From an uncultured Paracoccaceae bacterium (GTDB taxonomy: Bacteria; Pseudomonadota; Alphaproteobacteria; Rhodobacterales; Rhodobacteraceae), in assembly GCA_947499635.1 (NCBI GenBank), contig CANMPD010000005.1, forward strand, positions 1 to 64,000: a stretch of DNA of 64,000 nucleotides. The letters are read 5' to 3'. Under the pieces are notes generated by a model, which saw only the letters and a list, made by a program, of their open reading frames with translations, had not been told where the DNA came from and did no database searches. The position numbers and the translations under genes were made by a program. Positions 1 to 8,273 of the stretch are shown piece by piece. The number at the start of each line of letters is the position of its first letter. The first letter of the stretch is position 1.

Positions 1-120
1 TTTGTTCAGCGTCGACATTCCGACACCCAAATCATCAGCTACCTGCTTGCGCGTCAGCCCGCTGGTCAGTGCGATACGTACCGCATCTTGCAGGAATTCG
101 TCCGTCCGTTTCAGTCTCAT
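1..120 (-). pseudogene. IS3-family transposase OrfA, N-terminal part (runs off the left edge)
   Basis: Reading leftward from an ATG at 118-120 gives about 40 residues beginning MRLKRTDEF, followed by a helix-turn-helix stretch (LTRKQVADDLGVGMSTLNK). This is the usual start of the small DNA-binding OrfA of IS3-type elements. The gene leaves the window at base 1, so it cannot be judged whether it is whole outside. No terminal inverted repeat is visible to its right, where another transposase fragment begins within 100 bases, so this side looks like an element remnant. Confidence 0.7.
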
Positions 121-219
121 AATCAATCTCCTTTGTGGCAAAAAAATGCTATCAAAGGAGCGGCATCAAACCGTGACAGGTCCACAGTTGTCTATCACTG
201 CTAGGAAAGAAGCTACCTA

Positions 220-295
220 ATGCCAGTTACAACAGTCGGCATCGATCTAGCCAAACATGTTTTTCAGGTCCACGGAATTACGAAGGATGGGGAGG
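220..295 (+). pseudogene. IS110-family transposase, N-terminal stub
   Basis: The frame opens with MPVTTVGIDLAKHVF and continues to HGITKDGE, the conserved start of IS110 transposases, including the first Asp of the RuvC-like DEDD domain (GIDLAK). After about 25 residues the similarity stops near base 295. The frame then runs on for over 200 codons only because it is antisense to a helicase gene, so the long open frame to 1038 is a chimera and not a protein. IS110 proteins are normally 300-400 residues, so most of the element is missing. The junction falls inside the helicase gene and marks the breakpoint that removed its C-terminal two thirds. Confidence 0.7.
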
Positions 296-1010
296 CTCCG
301 CCGACGAAGCACCAATTCATGCAGAGCGTGACCAAGGTCCTGATATTCGTCGACGAACAGCACCGGAAATCGTGCTCGCAGTGCGGCCCGTATCCAGCCA
401 TGCTGCTGAATCATACGAAAGGTAATCAGCCGCATGTCGTCGAATTCGATCAGCCTGCGGAGGCACAGTTCCGCGTCATAGGCTTCGATGAAATCTGTGA
501 GCTCAGGATTGGGACCACGCCAGTCAGGCAGCAATCGGTTGACATCAAGCCGACGCTTTTCTTCGGCAAAGCCTCAACGACCATGGGGATCGAACTGATC
601 GTCAAAAACCTGCGAATAAGCGACTTCGATCGCAGCACGGCACTCCGCCCGGCTAGCGACGCGGAAATCATCTGGCAGCAATCCGGGAAGACAGTGCGCA
701 TAGGGCAGGATCACCTGCGTGAGCGCAAAGCTGTGGACAGTGCCGATGAAGGCGCTATCTTTGGTAGCAATACCGAGTGCGGCGAGACGTGTCTCGAGTT
801 CAATTGTGCATTCGTTATTGTAGGTAATACATGCGACTCCGCGCGGATCGACTACATCTTCAACGAGGCAGCGTGCCATCGCCGTGGTCAAAGTCTTGGT
901 TTTGCCGCTGCCGGGTTCAGCCAGGACAACGCAATGGCCCCGCTCCTGAACAGCAGCGGCTTGTTCGGCGTTGAATGTAAGGTTTACCAGCGTGTGCGCC
1001 AGTGCAAGAT
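296..1010 (-). pseudogene. UvrD/PcrA-like helicase remnant (GajB-like)
   Basis: The minus strand carries a superfamily 1 helicase N-terminus. The Q-motif-like start (LTFNAEQAAAV) and Walker A (AEPGSGKTKT) lie near 900-970. They are followed by ACITYNN (motif Ia), GTVHSF, and the Walker B box FVDEYQDL near 320-350. The frame is interrupted by a TGA at 574-576 and has no obvious ATG at its start. It is cut at about 296 by an IS110 stub, so motifs III-VI and the 2B domain are absent. It lies directly downstream of an OLD-nuclease remnant whose stop overlaps this frame. In class 2 OLD systems (Gabija: GajA nuclease, GajB helicase) the two genes are adjacent in this order. Clearly dead. Confidence 0.75.
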
Positions 1011-1012
1011 AG

Positions 1013-2095
1013 CTAGATACGGTCGGCTAAGAACTTGATAGCGTTGGCGATATAGGTGGGGGGATGTGCGCCGTGGGGCAGCTTTCGGGTATTCTTGACA
1101 CTCAAACGGCCCTTGCCGATATCTGCGATCATCGCGAGCAACTGCGCAGGGTCGACTTGCGTGTCGGCACGCCAAGTTGCAATGTGTTTGATGCGGATAG
1201 AACCGAACCCTTGTTCGGATAGGATATCGAGCAGCGTGCCGAGCAAGGCTGGTGTATTTGCGACCGAGACCTCGAAGGTCTGATAATTCAAAAACGCCCG
1301 CCGGTTCCCAGCCTTTGCTGAACGTAGCAAAATCGCAAGCGTCCCAATCGGCACGTTGCGCTGCCGAAAGCACTGCCTTTCCCGACAGCGACGCATAGGC
1401 ATTCCAGATGTCGAGCTTGCGAGCCCTACCGCGCGGCGGCTTGGTGCCGTCGAGAGGGTCTCAATCGGTGACAACCGAAAACGGGAGGCCTAGACCGGCG
1501 GTGAGCTTGACATAGGGCGTAAAATTGACACCGGCGATGTTGCATATAGAGATGCCAAGCTGGTCAAGATTTAGCCCAACGCGTTGGCGAATGCTGGCAT
1601 CAGCGTTTCCTCTGCGTCGCCTTCGATGAAGATGACGCCGTGCGAGAACAGAAGTTCAGAGCGCGTGGCGTTCAAGTAGCACTCAATATCATCAAGCTCC
1701 TCGGTCGTGACAGGAAGGTTCGCGAGAGAATAAGCATGCGCCTTTCCGTCTTGCTCCTTGAGGTGGACGATAGCGCGGAGTGGAGCGACTGCGGCAAGGG
1801 TTGGAGAGTGACTTGTTATGATTGGGATCGCCAGCCTTGAATAGTTTTTCAAACACGCCGCGCTGCAGTTGGGGGTGGAGATGTGCTTCAGGCTCTTCGA
1901 TACACAGCAACGAATAGTTGCGTTCATTCTTCTCTCCGCGTTACGCAAGCTTGAGCGCGATCAGTGCGACGTTCGCTGAGCCGAGACTCTCCTCCGCGAT
2001 GCCTCGCTTACCATTGTCGATGAACATGGAGATTGAACGAAACAGGCGGAGTGGGTCAGATGGTGCAAAACGCAGACGGGCATCGGTCTTTCTGT
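1013..2095 (-). pseudogene. OLD-family ATPase/TOPRIM nuclease remnant (GajA-like)
   Basis: Pieces of one protein lie in shifting minus-strand frames. From the upstream side there is a stretch before the nucleotide-binding core (FAPSDPLRLFRSI, ANVALIALKLA), then a stop near 1950. The ABC-type Walker B block follows (LLCIEEPEAHLHPQLQ, about 1850-1910), then TSHSPTLA, the TOPRIM start VIFIEGDAEE (about 1600-1630), and a C-terminus ending LADRI at 1013. At least three frameshifts (near 1830, 1574 and 1290) and one stop interrupt it. ABC ATPase plus TOPRIM is the OLD architecture. With the UvrD-like remnant immediately downstream it matches a class 2 OLD/Gabija pair. The N-terminal Walker A part was not found. 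Confidence 0.72.
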
Positions 2096-2678
2096 AGTCA
2101 AGGGAATTTTAGAAATTCTCTGGGGAGATTGGTATTAATCAAGCTGGGGTCGCCTCAGATCACAGCGGTATCGACTATCAGAACATCACATTTACCTTTT
2201 CGGCCCGGTCCAGTGGCGAAGACAAATACTGGATGAGGCGATCAGGAATGAAGCACAAGTTTTCGGTCAAAAGCTAATTTTTTAGCTTTTGACCATAACA
2301 TACGAGCTGGTCATCGAGCCCACAGTTAACCATCCAACTTCAGTTTTCATGAGCCTATGTGTCTACACAGTTTGTGATGTCGTCATCTATTACAGCTCGG
2401 ATCAAACCTGCTTTAGCAGAATGTATCGCAAGCACATTTTTGATGATACAGGCATGTCGGGTGGTGGTTTTAACATCGCGCAGGCCCCAATCGAAGAGTT
2501 CAAAGAGTTTCACCCTAGTTCGGTCCTTGTGATCGTCATTGAATCCGAATGCAGCCACTTCAATTGAAACTGGGGAAGGCTTGGAAAGCGATGGTGTTTA
2601 AACGGCGATTTGCCCGGCATGATCACTCCCAAAAAACCAAAGCCGCCAAACGGACCAATTAATACAACAGTTCGAAGT
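2096..2678. other. Gene-free scar between the OLD remnant and the DMT transporter
   Basis: No intact gene was found. On the plus strand a frame of about 50 codons ends at the TAA inside the hairpin at 2265-2294 and has protein-like composition, but I do not recognise it. A 67-codon minus frame (2355-2558, beginning MAAFGFNDDH) is also unrecognised. Both may be tails of deleted genes. Confidence 0.4.
2265..2294. repeat. Perfect 13-bp inverted repeat with TTTT loop
   Basis: GGTCAAAAGCTAA at 2265-2277 and its exact complement at 2282-2294 flank TTTT. The stem is AT-rich and no T-run follows it on either strand, so it is not a textbook terminator. The stop codon of a short plus-strand frame lies inside the left arm. 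It may be a transposon-related end or a folded 3' end. Confidence 0.6.
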
Positions 2679-3563
2679 TCACACAGTGTGCGGCGTTTTG
2701 ATAGGCCAGAGTTCCAGTAATCCTGCGCAAAGCACGAAACCGCCACCGGCCAGTTCTAATGGAGACAGGTATTCGCCTGCGATCAACGCCGCTGAAGCTG
2801 TGCCGATCACGACCTCGGACATCAAAAGGATCCCGATCCGCGCGGGGTCGAGCCTGACCGTCGCCCACATCAGCGCGATCATGATGCCCCCCCACCAGAG
2901 CCCACCGGTGCCAAGGGAGATGCCAAGTACCAGTCCGATGTTATCTATCTGTGGGATCGGTCCCAGCCATAGCCCAAGCATTAGGGCTGTTCCCGCGGCA
3001 CCGATCGCAAAAACCCATGCTGCAACAGCGGGTTGGAGAGTTGACCGCAGCCGCATCCCAGTCGAGCCCACTGCCCAAAGCGCCCCCGATGTTAGCCCCA
3101 TCCATTCTCCTAAATTTCGGGGGATCGGCATCGTGCCGTCTGCGCTGAGCATGATGGTGAGACCGATCAGCCCTGCTCCAATAGCCCAGACCCGCAGTAA
3201 CGGCGTATGCCACCCGAAAATGAAGCGACCGATGAGTGTGCTCCAGACCGGGCTGAGAAAGAATAGTAAGACGGTGATTCCGATCTCTCCGTAGACAAAG
3301 GCCACCGAGTAGAGCGTGAAAGCCGCCCCGCCCAATGCGGTTGCCGCCACCCCAATCGGGTGCGCACTTCGGATGTTGACCCAATGCCACAGCGCCAGTG
3401 GCATCATCAGCAGGCAAGCCGCGCTCGTGATTGCGAAGGTTCCCCAGGCTCCGCCCACCCCGGCCTGATCAAGTGCTCGTACAGGCACCCAATAAAAGCC
3501 CCAGAGTGCACCGCTGGTGATCGCCAGAGCGCTTGCAAAGAAAGTGATCCGTGCCTGATTCAT
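2679..3563 (-). CDS. EamA/DMT-family transporter
   Basis: A 294-residue inner-membrane protein with about ten hydrophobic segments and the two-repeat layout of drug/metabolite transporters. The repeats begin near SGALWGFYWVPVRAL and again near TSGALWAVGSTGMRL. Family members usually export amino acids, metabolites or drugs; the substrate cannot be read from sequence. I chose the ATG at 3561-3563 (MNQARITF) because it opens directly into the first membrane segment. An upstream TTG at 3620 would add 19 residues of low-complexity, cysteine-rich sequence. It stands alone on the minus strand, more than 400 bases from the next gene upstream, and the DNA downstream is an IS/defence scar. Confidence 0.85.
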   Translation of the reverse strand: MNQARITFFASALAITSGALWGFYWVPVRALDQAGVGGAWGTFAITSAACLLMMPLALWHWVNIRSAHPIGVAATALGGAAFTLYSVAFVYGEIGITVLLFFLSPVWSTLIGRFIFGWHTPLLRVWAIGAGLIGLTIMLSADGTMPIPRNLGEWMGLTSGALWAVGSTGMRLRSTLQPAVAAWVFAIGAAGTALMLGLWLGPIPQIDNIGLVLGISLGTGGLWWGGIMIALMWATVRLDPARIGILLMSEVVIGTASAALIAGEYLSPLELAGGGFVLCAGLLELWPIKTPHTV

Positions 3564-3991
3564 AGTGAGTGCGGTAGCGCAGCAGCAGGGCGGAAGCAAA
3601 GCAATTTCGTTAAGGAACAAAAGGGGTTATTGTCGCGGCGCGCAAAGTGATTGGGCTGGCGCCGATCTGCCTAAAAATTACTCTAAACAAAAATATAGCG
3701 CTAAAAAGCAATGAGATTTGCACTCATTGATCAAAACGCGCCAGCACTCAGGGACTGCATTCACTGTACTCATGTTTAATTGTAATCGCCGGCCAGATGT
3801 AACAATGTGATTTTCGGCCATGTACACATGTCGACCTGCTTCGCTGAAATGTTGGGTGTTTTAAGTTAGCCTGTGCTTCAATCGCTGTGCCGCCTAAAAC
3901 TGTCCTCGGTTACGAACAGAGTTTTCCTATGGATTTCCAGTGTTGTAGTACAGCGCGAGCACTGACCCTTCAGGCAGATCGTATCGCAGGA
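3564..3991. other. Non-coding gap, likely promoter region of the DMT gene
   Basis: No coding signal was found on either strand. A 7-bp inverted repeat (CAATGAG at 3709-3715 and CTCATTG at 3723-3729) about 150 bases upstream of the transporter start could be an operator. Nothing else was recognised. Confidence 0.4.
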
Positions 3992-4882
3992 TCAAAGTTC
4001 TTTAACCGGGACAAAATTCAGAAATGTATTGCCGAAAAGCTGTGCTTCTGAGAGGAGAAATTCCCTTCCATTCTTTGTGTATTCGACATCGGAGGCCCGC
4101 AAACATGTCTCAAGGTCTTTGCTGTTGGAATATTTAAGATCCAGAGCCACGATAGCAGGTTCCCGGTCGCTCGTGACATGCGTTGAAAGAGGTCCGTAGA
4201 GCGCTTCGACCGCAGAACGGGTTAGCAATTGAACTCTGCCGTTTGCTGTTTCAAATGCAACACCGCCGTCGACTGAATGTGGTTCACCATACAGGCCGGA
4301 AAATTGGGCTGTTAGGGGCGTCATATCATCCTGTTCGGTCAATACGGTCGCCCCTGCATAGCCATGAACCGAATTCGGGTGCTCCATCCAAGATGGTACA
4401 TAAATCAACTCAGGACGGTGCTGCTGGCACAGAAACAGCGACAGGCGCGGATAAGTTCGGTTTGGCAATAAGGCGAGAGAGGTTTTGGTGCGATCCTCGC
4501 GGCCGTCTGGCAATGTCACGTCACGGCCGAATTCGAGATGGCCCGCAACGTGGAGCCCAGCTTTTTCTGCAAAGGCGGCATCTTTGATTGAATCGGTGCT
4601 GTGCAGCGCTGACAGTGCGACGCCTTCACGCTGCTGGAGGTATTCATAAACATGACGCCCAAAGTAAAAATCACCTGCGGGGACTTCATCAATCAGTGTC
4701 GCGTCATAGATACCCATGATTTCCAGTAAGCAGCCTTGGAACATCGCGAGGCTGGTACTGGTTCCCCACGGGTGCATGCCGATCGGCGTCATGTTAAACC
4801 CCATTGAGATCAGCCTATCGCGCAAAGCGTGGATATCGTTCACGGCGATCAAAGGGTGATCTATACCAAAGGAGGCGTTCAT
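3992..4882 (-). CDS. VOC-family (glyoxalase-like) protein
   Basis: A 296-residue soluble protein. The N-terminal segment (GIDHPLIAVNDIHALRDRL, then MGFNMTPIGMHPWGT) is the beta-alpha-beta-beta-beta opening of vicinal-oxygen-chelate domains. It resembles the Glyoxalase_3-like group, where His in IDH and Glu in LLEIMG are candidate metal ligands. The second half looks like a degenerate repeat. Function in the family ranges from lyases to dioxygenases and is not assignable here. The ATG at 4880-4882 has a strong AGGAG six bases upstream. It is the last gene of the minus-strand operon and starts 4 bases after the cysE-like stop. Confidence 0.75.
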   Translation of the reverse strand: MNASFGIDHPLIAVNDIHALRDRLISMGFNMTPIGMHPWGTSTSLAMFQGCLLEIMGIYDATLIDEVPAGDFYFGRHVYEYLQQREGVALSALHSTDSIKDAAFAEKAGLHVAGHLEFGRDVTLPDGREDRTKTSLALLPNRTYPRLSLFLCQQHRPELIYVPSWMEHPNSVHGYAGATVLTEQDDMTPLTAQFSGLYGEPHSVDGGVAFETANGRVQLLTRSAVEALYGPLSTHVTSDREPAIVALDLKYSNSKDLETCLRASDVEYTKNGREFLLSEAQLFGNTFLNFVPVKEL

Positions 4883-4886
4883 GATG

Positions 4887-5609
4887 TTACTCCTGTGTCT
4901 CTCGGAAAGATACTTTGGCAAGACCAACGGGTCTCGCCTTTGCACCGACAACAACGGTTCTGGGCGCGACATCGGTGACGACCACCGCGCCTGCGGCCAC
5001 ATTGGCACCGGCCCCGACGGTCACGTTGCCAAGAATGGTCGCACCGGCCCCGATCACAGCACCGTCTCCGATGACCGGATGGCGCTGCGGTCCGCTGTCG
5101 GACAGGCTGCTGCCCAAAGTCACGTTATGCCAGATCGACACATCTTGTCCGATCACACAGGTTTCACCAGCCACAAATCCCAACCCATGGTCCAACCAAA
5201 AGCCGGCACCAATACGGGCGGCGGGGTGGATATCTGTTGAAAAAGCGCGCCCAAGACGCGACTTGATCGCGAGAGCGAGGGTGTGATCCCCCTCCTGCCA
5301 TAGATGATGCGCGATGCGGTGGGCCATAACGGCGTGGACCCCACGTGCAAACAATAGGGTGGAAACTGCACCACCTGGCTCAAAGTTGCGCCGTGCCGTT
5401 TCTGTAATATCACGGAGGCTGAGGTCTACCAAACCGGGGTTGGCCGCGTAGATACCCCGCACTGTATCTGCGGATACGCCACCAAAAGCGGCCAAAATTT
5501 CGCCTGCGAGGTCGGCAAAATCGGCAAATCGCCGCGGCGCGATACCTAAAATGACTGATACCTCGGGAGTGTCATGCAAGAATGCTTCGGTGTCGGCGGT
5601 TAAAGTCAT
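4887..5609 (-). CDS. cysE: Serine O-acetyltransferase (CysE-like)
   Basis: A 240-residue hexapeptide-repeat acyltransferase. An alpha-helical N-terminal half (about 1-125) leads into the left-handed beta-helix, which starts at FSTDIHPAARIGAGFWLDHG. The catalytic His in LDHG and the motif GETCVIGQDVSIWHNVTLG are present. The reaction would be acetyl-CoA plus L-serine to O-acetylserine, the precursor of cysteine. The ATG at 5607-5609 is the first that lies clear of the amidohydrolase remnant upstream. The open frame extends to 5684 across that junction, so the native N-terminus is uncertain. Its presence in a catabolic operon rather than with cysteine genes is unusual; it may supply cysteine or acetylate another amine. 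Confidence 0.85.
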   Translation of the reverse strand: MTLTADTEAFLHDTPEVSVILGIAPRRFADFADLAGEILAAFGGVSADTVRGIYAANPGLVDLSLRDITETARRNFEPGGAVSTLLFARGVHAVMAHRIAHHLWQEGDHTLALAIKSRLGRAFSTDIHPAARIGAGFWLDHGLGFVAGETCVIGQDVSIWHNVTLGSSLSDSGPQRHPVIGDGAVIGAGATILGNVTVGAGANVAAGAVVVTDVAPRTVVVGAKARPVGLAKVSFRETQE

Positions 5610-5639
5610 GGCATTGTCTTCATCGTTTTGCACCTTCAA

Positions 5640-5841
5640 CCAGTGTTGCAAGACACTGAACCCCGACATTCCCAGTGCGGCCATACCCGCGATGAACCTC
5701 TACCCCCATCTGGGTCGACCGTTCGACAACAAATTCGGAGGTGCGATGCTCTTGGTCCGCCAAGTCCGGATGTTTGTGCAAATCGCGACGCCATTGCATC
5801 CATGTAGGCTGTTGTGTCGTGAAAAAATCAGTCGCCCGCAT
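5640..5841 (-). pseudogene. M20-family amidohydrolase, N-terminal remnant
   Basis: An ATG at 5839-5841, preceded by a purine-rich site, opens MRATDFFTTQQPTW. It continues into RRDLHKHPDLADQEHRTS and a GRTGNVGV segment, the typical first 60 residues of M20D (hippurate or acyl-amino-acid) hydrolases. The similarity stops there, where about 300 residues including all metal ligands should follow, and the frame runs into the cysE start region. The intact start in line with the operon suggests a later internal deletion. The lost enzyme hints that the operon once handled an N-acylated compound or peptide. Confidence 0.7.
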
Positions 5842-5891
5842 CTTGCTACTCTCTTTCTTAGGCAGGGCGTGCGCCCATGCCTATCCGTTTA

Positions 5892-7400
5892 TTACGACAC
5901 ATATCCAAATGCGATCTTGGGTGTTTTGCCGCTATCCAACCAAACCGATTTGGGGCTGGTGTACTCCATCAACGCGTCGCTGCCGCTTGATCTACCAAAG
6001 CCGGAGTTCAGTGATCCGCCAAAGGGTGAGGACACATGGATCGCTTTATAGCTGTTTATCCAGAAGGTGCCCGCCCGTACAGCGGATGACACCCGATGGG
6101 CACAGCCAACATCAGATGTCCAAACTGCGCCCGCCAAGCCAAACAATGTGTCATTGGCAATGGCGATGGCCTCATCTTCCCCTGCAAAAGGGATCGCGGT
6201 GACCACGGGGCCAAAGATTTCCGTCTGGGCGACAATGGCGGTGTTCCCCAGACCTGACAGCACAGTTGGCGGCACAAAAAAACCGGTCTCGGGCGTGGTT
6301 GATCGCGTTCGGACACTGGCGCCTTCGTCGCGTGCGCCCTGGATCATGCCTGTGACGTGGGCGAACTGGCGGCCATTGCTGATCGGGCCCACTTCGGTGG
6401 CCTCATCCAGCGGATCACCCAGTGTAATACTATCCATCCCCACTGCGATCATATCTGTCAGCTGATTATACACCGATTGCTGCACCAAAAGTCGCGAGCC
6501 TGCGACACAGCTTTGACCAGCACCCGAGAAGATCGCTGCCTGCGCGCCAAGGGCTGCATGTTTCAGGTTGGCATCGTCAAAGACAATATTGGCCGATTTT
6601 CCGCCCAATTCTAGCACCGCAGGTTTCAGGGATTGCGCGGCCGCCATCGCAACGCGACGCCCTGTTTCCGGGGAGCCTACAAAAATGACTTTGCGCACTG
6701 TGTCATGCTCAATCGCGGCTTGGCCTGTTGTCGGGCCCAACCCACACAGCACATTCACCAGCCCTTTGGGCAGGCCCGCGTCTTCCGCGATGCGGACCAA
6801 GGCCACGGTTGTCAACGGCGTCAACTCGCTGGGTTTTATGACCACGCCGTTGCCCGCAGCGATGGCGGGGGCGATTTGCCAACCGGCTGTAAAGATAGGG
6901 GCATTCCAAGGTGTGATCTGGAAAACCACGCCTAAAGGCTCGCGCAGAGTATAGTTCAGATGGCCGCTTGGCACAGGGATGACCTCGCCGTGCAGCTTAT
7001 CAGCCCAACCTGCATAATAGCGGAACATTTCAGCGACCTTAACGACCTCTACCCGACAATCGCGGATCGGTTTACCAGCAACCAAGGCTTCAAGCTTGGC
7101 CAAGGTCTCTGCACTGTCGAGGACTGCACGCGCTATGTCTTGCATAACGTCACCACGCTTTGCAGCAGAATATCCTGATACCCAGTCTTTCTGAGCGGCT
7201 GCCGCAGAAAGACAAGCCTCAGCCGCCAGTGCGGCACCACAATCAGCATAGCGCGTCAATTCGGTTTGGGCATAAGGATCCTCAAGGATCACGACATCGC
7301 CTGTTCCATCACAAAGTTTGCCGCCAACATAGCTTTGTACAGTTGCGCCAAGGCCCAAGTCAGACATGAGTGACGTTAGAAGGTCTTTACGATCAGACAT
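5892..7400 (-). CDS. NAD(P)-dependent aldehyde dehydrogenase
   Basis: A 502-residue ALDH superfamily enzyme oxidising an aldehyde to the acid. Landmarks in order are FQITPWNAPIF with the Asn anchor, KPSELTPL for cofactor binding, the catalytic Glu in VLELGGKSA (about residue 250), the catalytic Cys in GAGQSCVAGSR (about 285), and EIFGPV. The ATG at 7398-7400 overlaps the stop of the upstream dehydrogenase by 8 bases, which implies translational coupling; an in-frame ATG ten codons earlier is less likely. The substrate is unknown. Pairing with a hydroxyisobutyrate-type dehydrogenase suggests sequential oxidation of a hydroxy compound through a semialdehyde. Confidence 0.9.
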   Translation of the reverse strand: MSDRKDLLTSLMSDLGLGATVQSYVGGKLCDGTGDVVILEDPYAQTELTRYADCGAALAAEACLSAAAAQKDWVSGYSAAKRGDVMQDIARAVLDSAETLAKLEALVAGKPIRDCRVEVVKVAEMFRYYAGWADKLHGEVIPVPSGHLNYTLREPLGVVFQITPWNAPIFTAGWQIAPAIAAGNGVVIKPSELTPLTTVALVRIAEDAGLPKGLVNVLCGLGPTTGQAAIEHDTVRKVIFVGSPETGRRVAMAAAQSLKPAVLELGGKSANIVFDDANLKHAALGAQAAIFSGAGQSCVAGSRLLVQQSVYNQLTDMIAVGMDSITLGDPLDEATEVGPISNGRQFAHVTGMIQGARDEGASVRTRSTTPETGFFVPPTVLSGLGNTAIVAQTEIFGPVVTAIPFAGEDEAIAIANDTLFGLAGAVWTSDVGCAHRVSSAVRAGTFWINSYKAIHVSSPFGGSLNSGFGRSSGSDALMEYTSPKSVWLDSGKTPKIAFGYVS

Positions 7401-8247
7401 TTTCAGTAGCCTCGTATTTAAATATTTCATTGAAATCAGCGCTATCCTCTAACAGCGCTCGGCTGTTTTCCCAGATTGCAACGATGGCTTTTGTGGCGGG
7501 TAAATTAAGACCGCCCTGGTCCGCCAGTTTTGTGGCAAGCCCAACGTCTTTGCGCATCAAACCCATCGTAAACCCTGAATCGTACCCCGCGCTTAGAATC
7601 CATTTTGGGAAATTCACTTCGCTGACGCCGCTACGTCCTGATCCTGCGTTGACGCCCTGCAAAAGGCTTTCCAGCGAGATGCCGTTGCTATCAGCCAAAC
7701 GCGCCATTTCGCTGACCAATACAAGGTTTGCCGCACATAGAAGATTGTTGGCGATTTTTGCGGCATGGCCAGCGCCGGCGGGGCCAATATGCACTGTTTT
7801 AGCCGTCAGATCATTCAGAACGGGGCGCAATGCATCAATGGCCTCGGCTGGCCCACCCAGCACCATGGTCATCGTGCCCGCGCGCGCGCCGCCGGGTCCG
7901 CCGCTGACTGGCCCATCTAGAAAGGTATAGCCCACGGCGGCTGCGGCATGGGTCTTGGTTGTGTCAGGTTCAGAAGTGGACGTGTCCAGAATAATCGTGT
8001 TCACACGCACATGCGGAGCAAGGTCCGCCATAACACTGGTCACGGTCTCGGCTTTTGGCAGCGACAGGATAATCTGGTCACATATCTGCGCCAGCTCGGC
8101 CAAGCTTTCACAAGCCTTGCCGCCATTGGCTTCGGCCCGTGCGCGTGCCTCTGGCATTGCATCATAGCAGTGAACTTCGTGACCCTTTTCAACCAGCCGC
8201 GCAATCATCGCACCGCCCATTGCACCGCATCCTATCAACCCAATCAT
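7393..8247 (-). CDS. 3-hydroxyisobutyrate dehydrogenase-family oxidoreductase
   Basis: A 284-residue beta-hydroxyacid dehydrogenase. The Rossmann motif is at the N-terminus (GLIGCGAMGGAM), the substrate motif DGPVSGGPGGARAGT lies near residue 115, and the catalytic Lys sits in the GHAAKIANN helix near residue 165. Such enzymes oxidise 3-hydroxy acids to semialdehydes or reduce tartronate-type semialdehydes. A strong GAGGAGAG ribosome site precedes the ATG. It lies between the ABC importer ATPase gene (26 bases upstream) and the aldehyde dehydrogenase it overlaps, so all three are probably one pathway unit. Confidence 0.88.
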   Translation of the reverse strand: MIGLIGCGAMGGAMIARLVEKGHEVHCYDAMPEARARAEANGGKACESLAELAQICDQIILSLPKAETVTSVMADLAPHVRVNTIILDTSTSEPDTTKTHAAAAVGYTFLDGPVSGGPGGARAGTMTMVLGGPAEAIDALRPVLNDLTAKTVHIGPAGAGHAAKIANNLLCAANLVLVSEMARLADSNGISLESLLQGVNAGSGRSGVSEVNFPKWILSAGYDSGFTMGLMRKDVGLATKLADQGGLNLPATKAIVAIWENSRALLEDSADFNEIFKYEATENV

Positions 8248-8273
8248 GGTTCTCTCTCCTCAATCTGTTCTTT

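Noticed and set aside
220-1038. 272-codon plus-strand open frame starting as an IS110 transposase
   Set aside because: Only the first 25 codons match IS110; the rest is antisense to a UvrD-like helicase, so it is not a real fusion protein.
2686-3294. 202-codon plus-strand frame with Ser/Pro-rich sequence
   Set aside because: It lies fully antisense to the DMT transporter, whose membrane pattern and family motifs are clear.
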